Assembly: GCA_018389105.1 (NCBI GenBank)
Contig: JACATO010000095.1
Coordinates: forward strand, 741,501 to 805,500
DNA: 64,000 nt
Origin: Nautilus pompilius
Lineage: Eukaryota > Mollusca > Cephalopoda > Nautilida > Nautilidae
Direction: 5' to 3'
Shown here: positions 62,759 through 64,000 of the stretch, one piece after another
How the letters are laid out: each line of letters opens with the position of its first letter
Position numbering within the stretch: position 1 is the stretch's first letter
Notes under the pieces: generated by a model
Told to the model about the DNA's origin: nothing
What the model saw: the letters and a program-made list of their open reading frames with translations, nothing else
The model's database searches: none
Made by a program: the position numbers and the translations under genes

Positions 62759-62778
62759 GGGGGGGGGGGAGGGAGGGA
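62759..62778. repeat. G-rich tract
   Basis: A run of about 11 G is followed by AGGGAGGG. On its own it has the four G-runs needed for a G-quadruplex. Confidence 0.8.
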
Positions 62779-63493
62779 ACATAATGACAAATAAAATTTT
62801 GCAGAATAAATTACAGGGGGTGTGTGTGTACATGCATGCTCTGCCAAGGACTTATATTTTATTTTCCACACATTGCTAATCTATTTTCCCAGCCTTTGGC
62901 CAGGTAGCAGTAAGACTCGTTGTTTTCCACTTGATTCACCATGCACCAGTGAATGTTGTGAATCGGTCAAAAAATAGTGCTATCATTACACTATCACCAC
63001 CAACTTCCCAGGGGGAGCAGCCCCTCGTTTCCCCTTGTGAATGCCCATAATGTTCTTTAGTCAGTCCATCCACCTGGGTAGCCTTCAGTAAGCAAAATAA
63101 AATGGAGGCTGTTACATTGTAAAAAGATTGCCTAGAGTAGCGGAGTATAAAGTACTCATCATATTAGCACAAGGAAAAGACAAACACAACATGTCAGTTA
63201 ACATCTAAAACTAATCTGTCTCAGGTTTAAAGAGATAATAATAAAGAGAGAGAAATGCCAATGTGACAAAGCTGCAAAGCACTGTCACCTGTAGACCGAC
63301 TGAATCATAACTTAAACATCACCAACTATTAATGACTGAGCAGCAGACACATACTTCTCCAGTCAACAACTCATCAAATGTTGTTTTTTTTCATGAAATC
63401 TGCTTCATTGCCGAGGCTACCCCATCATGTTTACTTAATGTATAAAAACATCTATCTAGTTTTTTTATTCGCTTAAACGAAGTCTAAATCTTA

Positions 63494-63556
63494 TTAAGGC
63501 TCATGCCACAGGAGCCAAGCCACCACTCCTTCCCACCCACCCTCTGATGTGTTTAC
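63494..63556 (-). CDS. Possible short terminal exon on minus (weak)
   Basis: A strong acceptor on minus (a long T run, then TCAACCCAG) ends at 63557. The following 20 codons (VNTSEGGWEGVVAWLLWHEP) run to a TAA at 63494-63496 and are much richer in G than the surroundings. It could be a last exon, but G-rich repeats can give the same appearance. Confidence 0.15.
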   Translation of the reverse strand, partial: VNTSEGGWEGVVAWLLWHEP

Positions 63557-64000
63557 CTGGGTTGAAAAAAAAAAACAAATAATATTTATCAAAACTAAAA
63601 CCATCCAATGGTAATTGATTCTGCTGAACCCAATTTTGTTGCTATGAAAGTATTTCCTAATATTGCTCTTTGATAACAACTCATCTAATCTGAAATAACT
63701 TACAAACAAAGTCAAAGAAATAAAAATATTTTATGTTTATGTACATTTATTTCCCTTGGACCTGCACATTAAAGTAACAAGAAATCTGTGCTGTGACTGA
63801 AACCGGGAAACTCAACATAAAGAATGAACAAGAATAATATATTTTATAAAAGTAGTTCTTTTAATGTAAATTCTGAAATTAACATATTGCGACAATATTA
63901 TCATTTTTGCCCTCTCTCAGGTGCTAATATATATATGTTACTATATACACCAACATGGTACAAAGGTTATTTCAATAAGGTGTGCATATTTATGGAAACT
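63557..64000. other. Non-coding A+T-rich DNA at the right edge
   Basis: Nothing recognised; short TA tract near 63928-63938. Confidence 0.55.

Larger units (their letters stand above)
60601..63493. other. Non-coding A+T-rich DNA
   Basis: No gene recognised. It contains poly(A) near 61243-61258, (GAAA)n at 62261-62277 and a G-run at 62759-62778. A less A+T-rich patch at about 62880-63120 has no recognised family. The minus frames at 60180-60413, 60627-60821, 61555-61743, 62204-62404 and 62497-62733 show no domain. Confidence 0.5.

Overview
This 64 kb window is A+T-rich (about two thirds A+T by eye) eukaryotic nuclear DNA. It has no operons, ribosome binding sites or long intact genes. It does hold microsatellites, long homopolymer runs, tRNA-derived SINEs, LINE fragments and decayed Tc1/mariner and hAT DNA transposons. 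That combination points to an animal, most likely an invertebrate. A mollusc or another lophotrochozoan is my guess, but nothing in the sequence settles the phylum.

Mobile elements are the best-supported content. Two complete but dead mariner elements of about 1.32 kb lie at 1442-2765 (transposase on minus) and 34231-35555 (plus). They have related terminal inverted repeats and TA duplications. A complete 1.63 kb Tc1-type element with doubled (IR/DR) inverted repeats lies at 10352-11979. Three different hAT lineages survive as pseudogenes: a ZMYM-type one (about 5159-7205, minus), a ZBED-type one (about 22300-23740, minus) and a GTF2IRD2/SCAND3-like one (about 37586-40097, plus, with a recognisable left end). 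LINE remnants are an endonuclease piece (about 28458-28660, minus) and the end of a reverse-transcriptase ORF (about 60205-60600, plus). At least five, and perhaps nine, old copies of tRNA-derived SINEs are scattered through the window; several share a core.

Host coding sequence is scarce and not identified. The candidates are an initial coding exon on minus (53010-53115) ending in a consensus splice donor, a terminal exon on plus (about 50710-50823), an internal exon on plus (36104-36204), an internal exon on minus (about 44822-45031) and two weaker edge candidates (20-133 plus, 63494-63556 minus). If real, most of the window is intronic or intergenic DNA of one or two long-intron genes. An unrecognised, heavily broken coding-like stretch lies at about 56158-57300 on minus.

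No gene cluster, CRISPR array, rRNA or canonical tRNA gene was seen, and I found no convincing new biological system. The items most worth following are the short exon candidates, the unassigned decayed coding region, the SINE family and the contrasting decay of the transposons.
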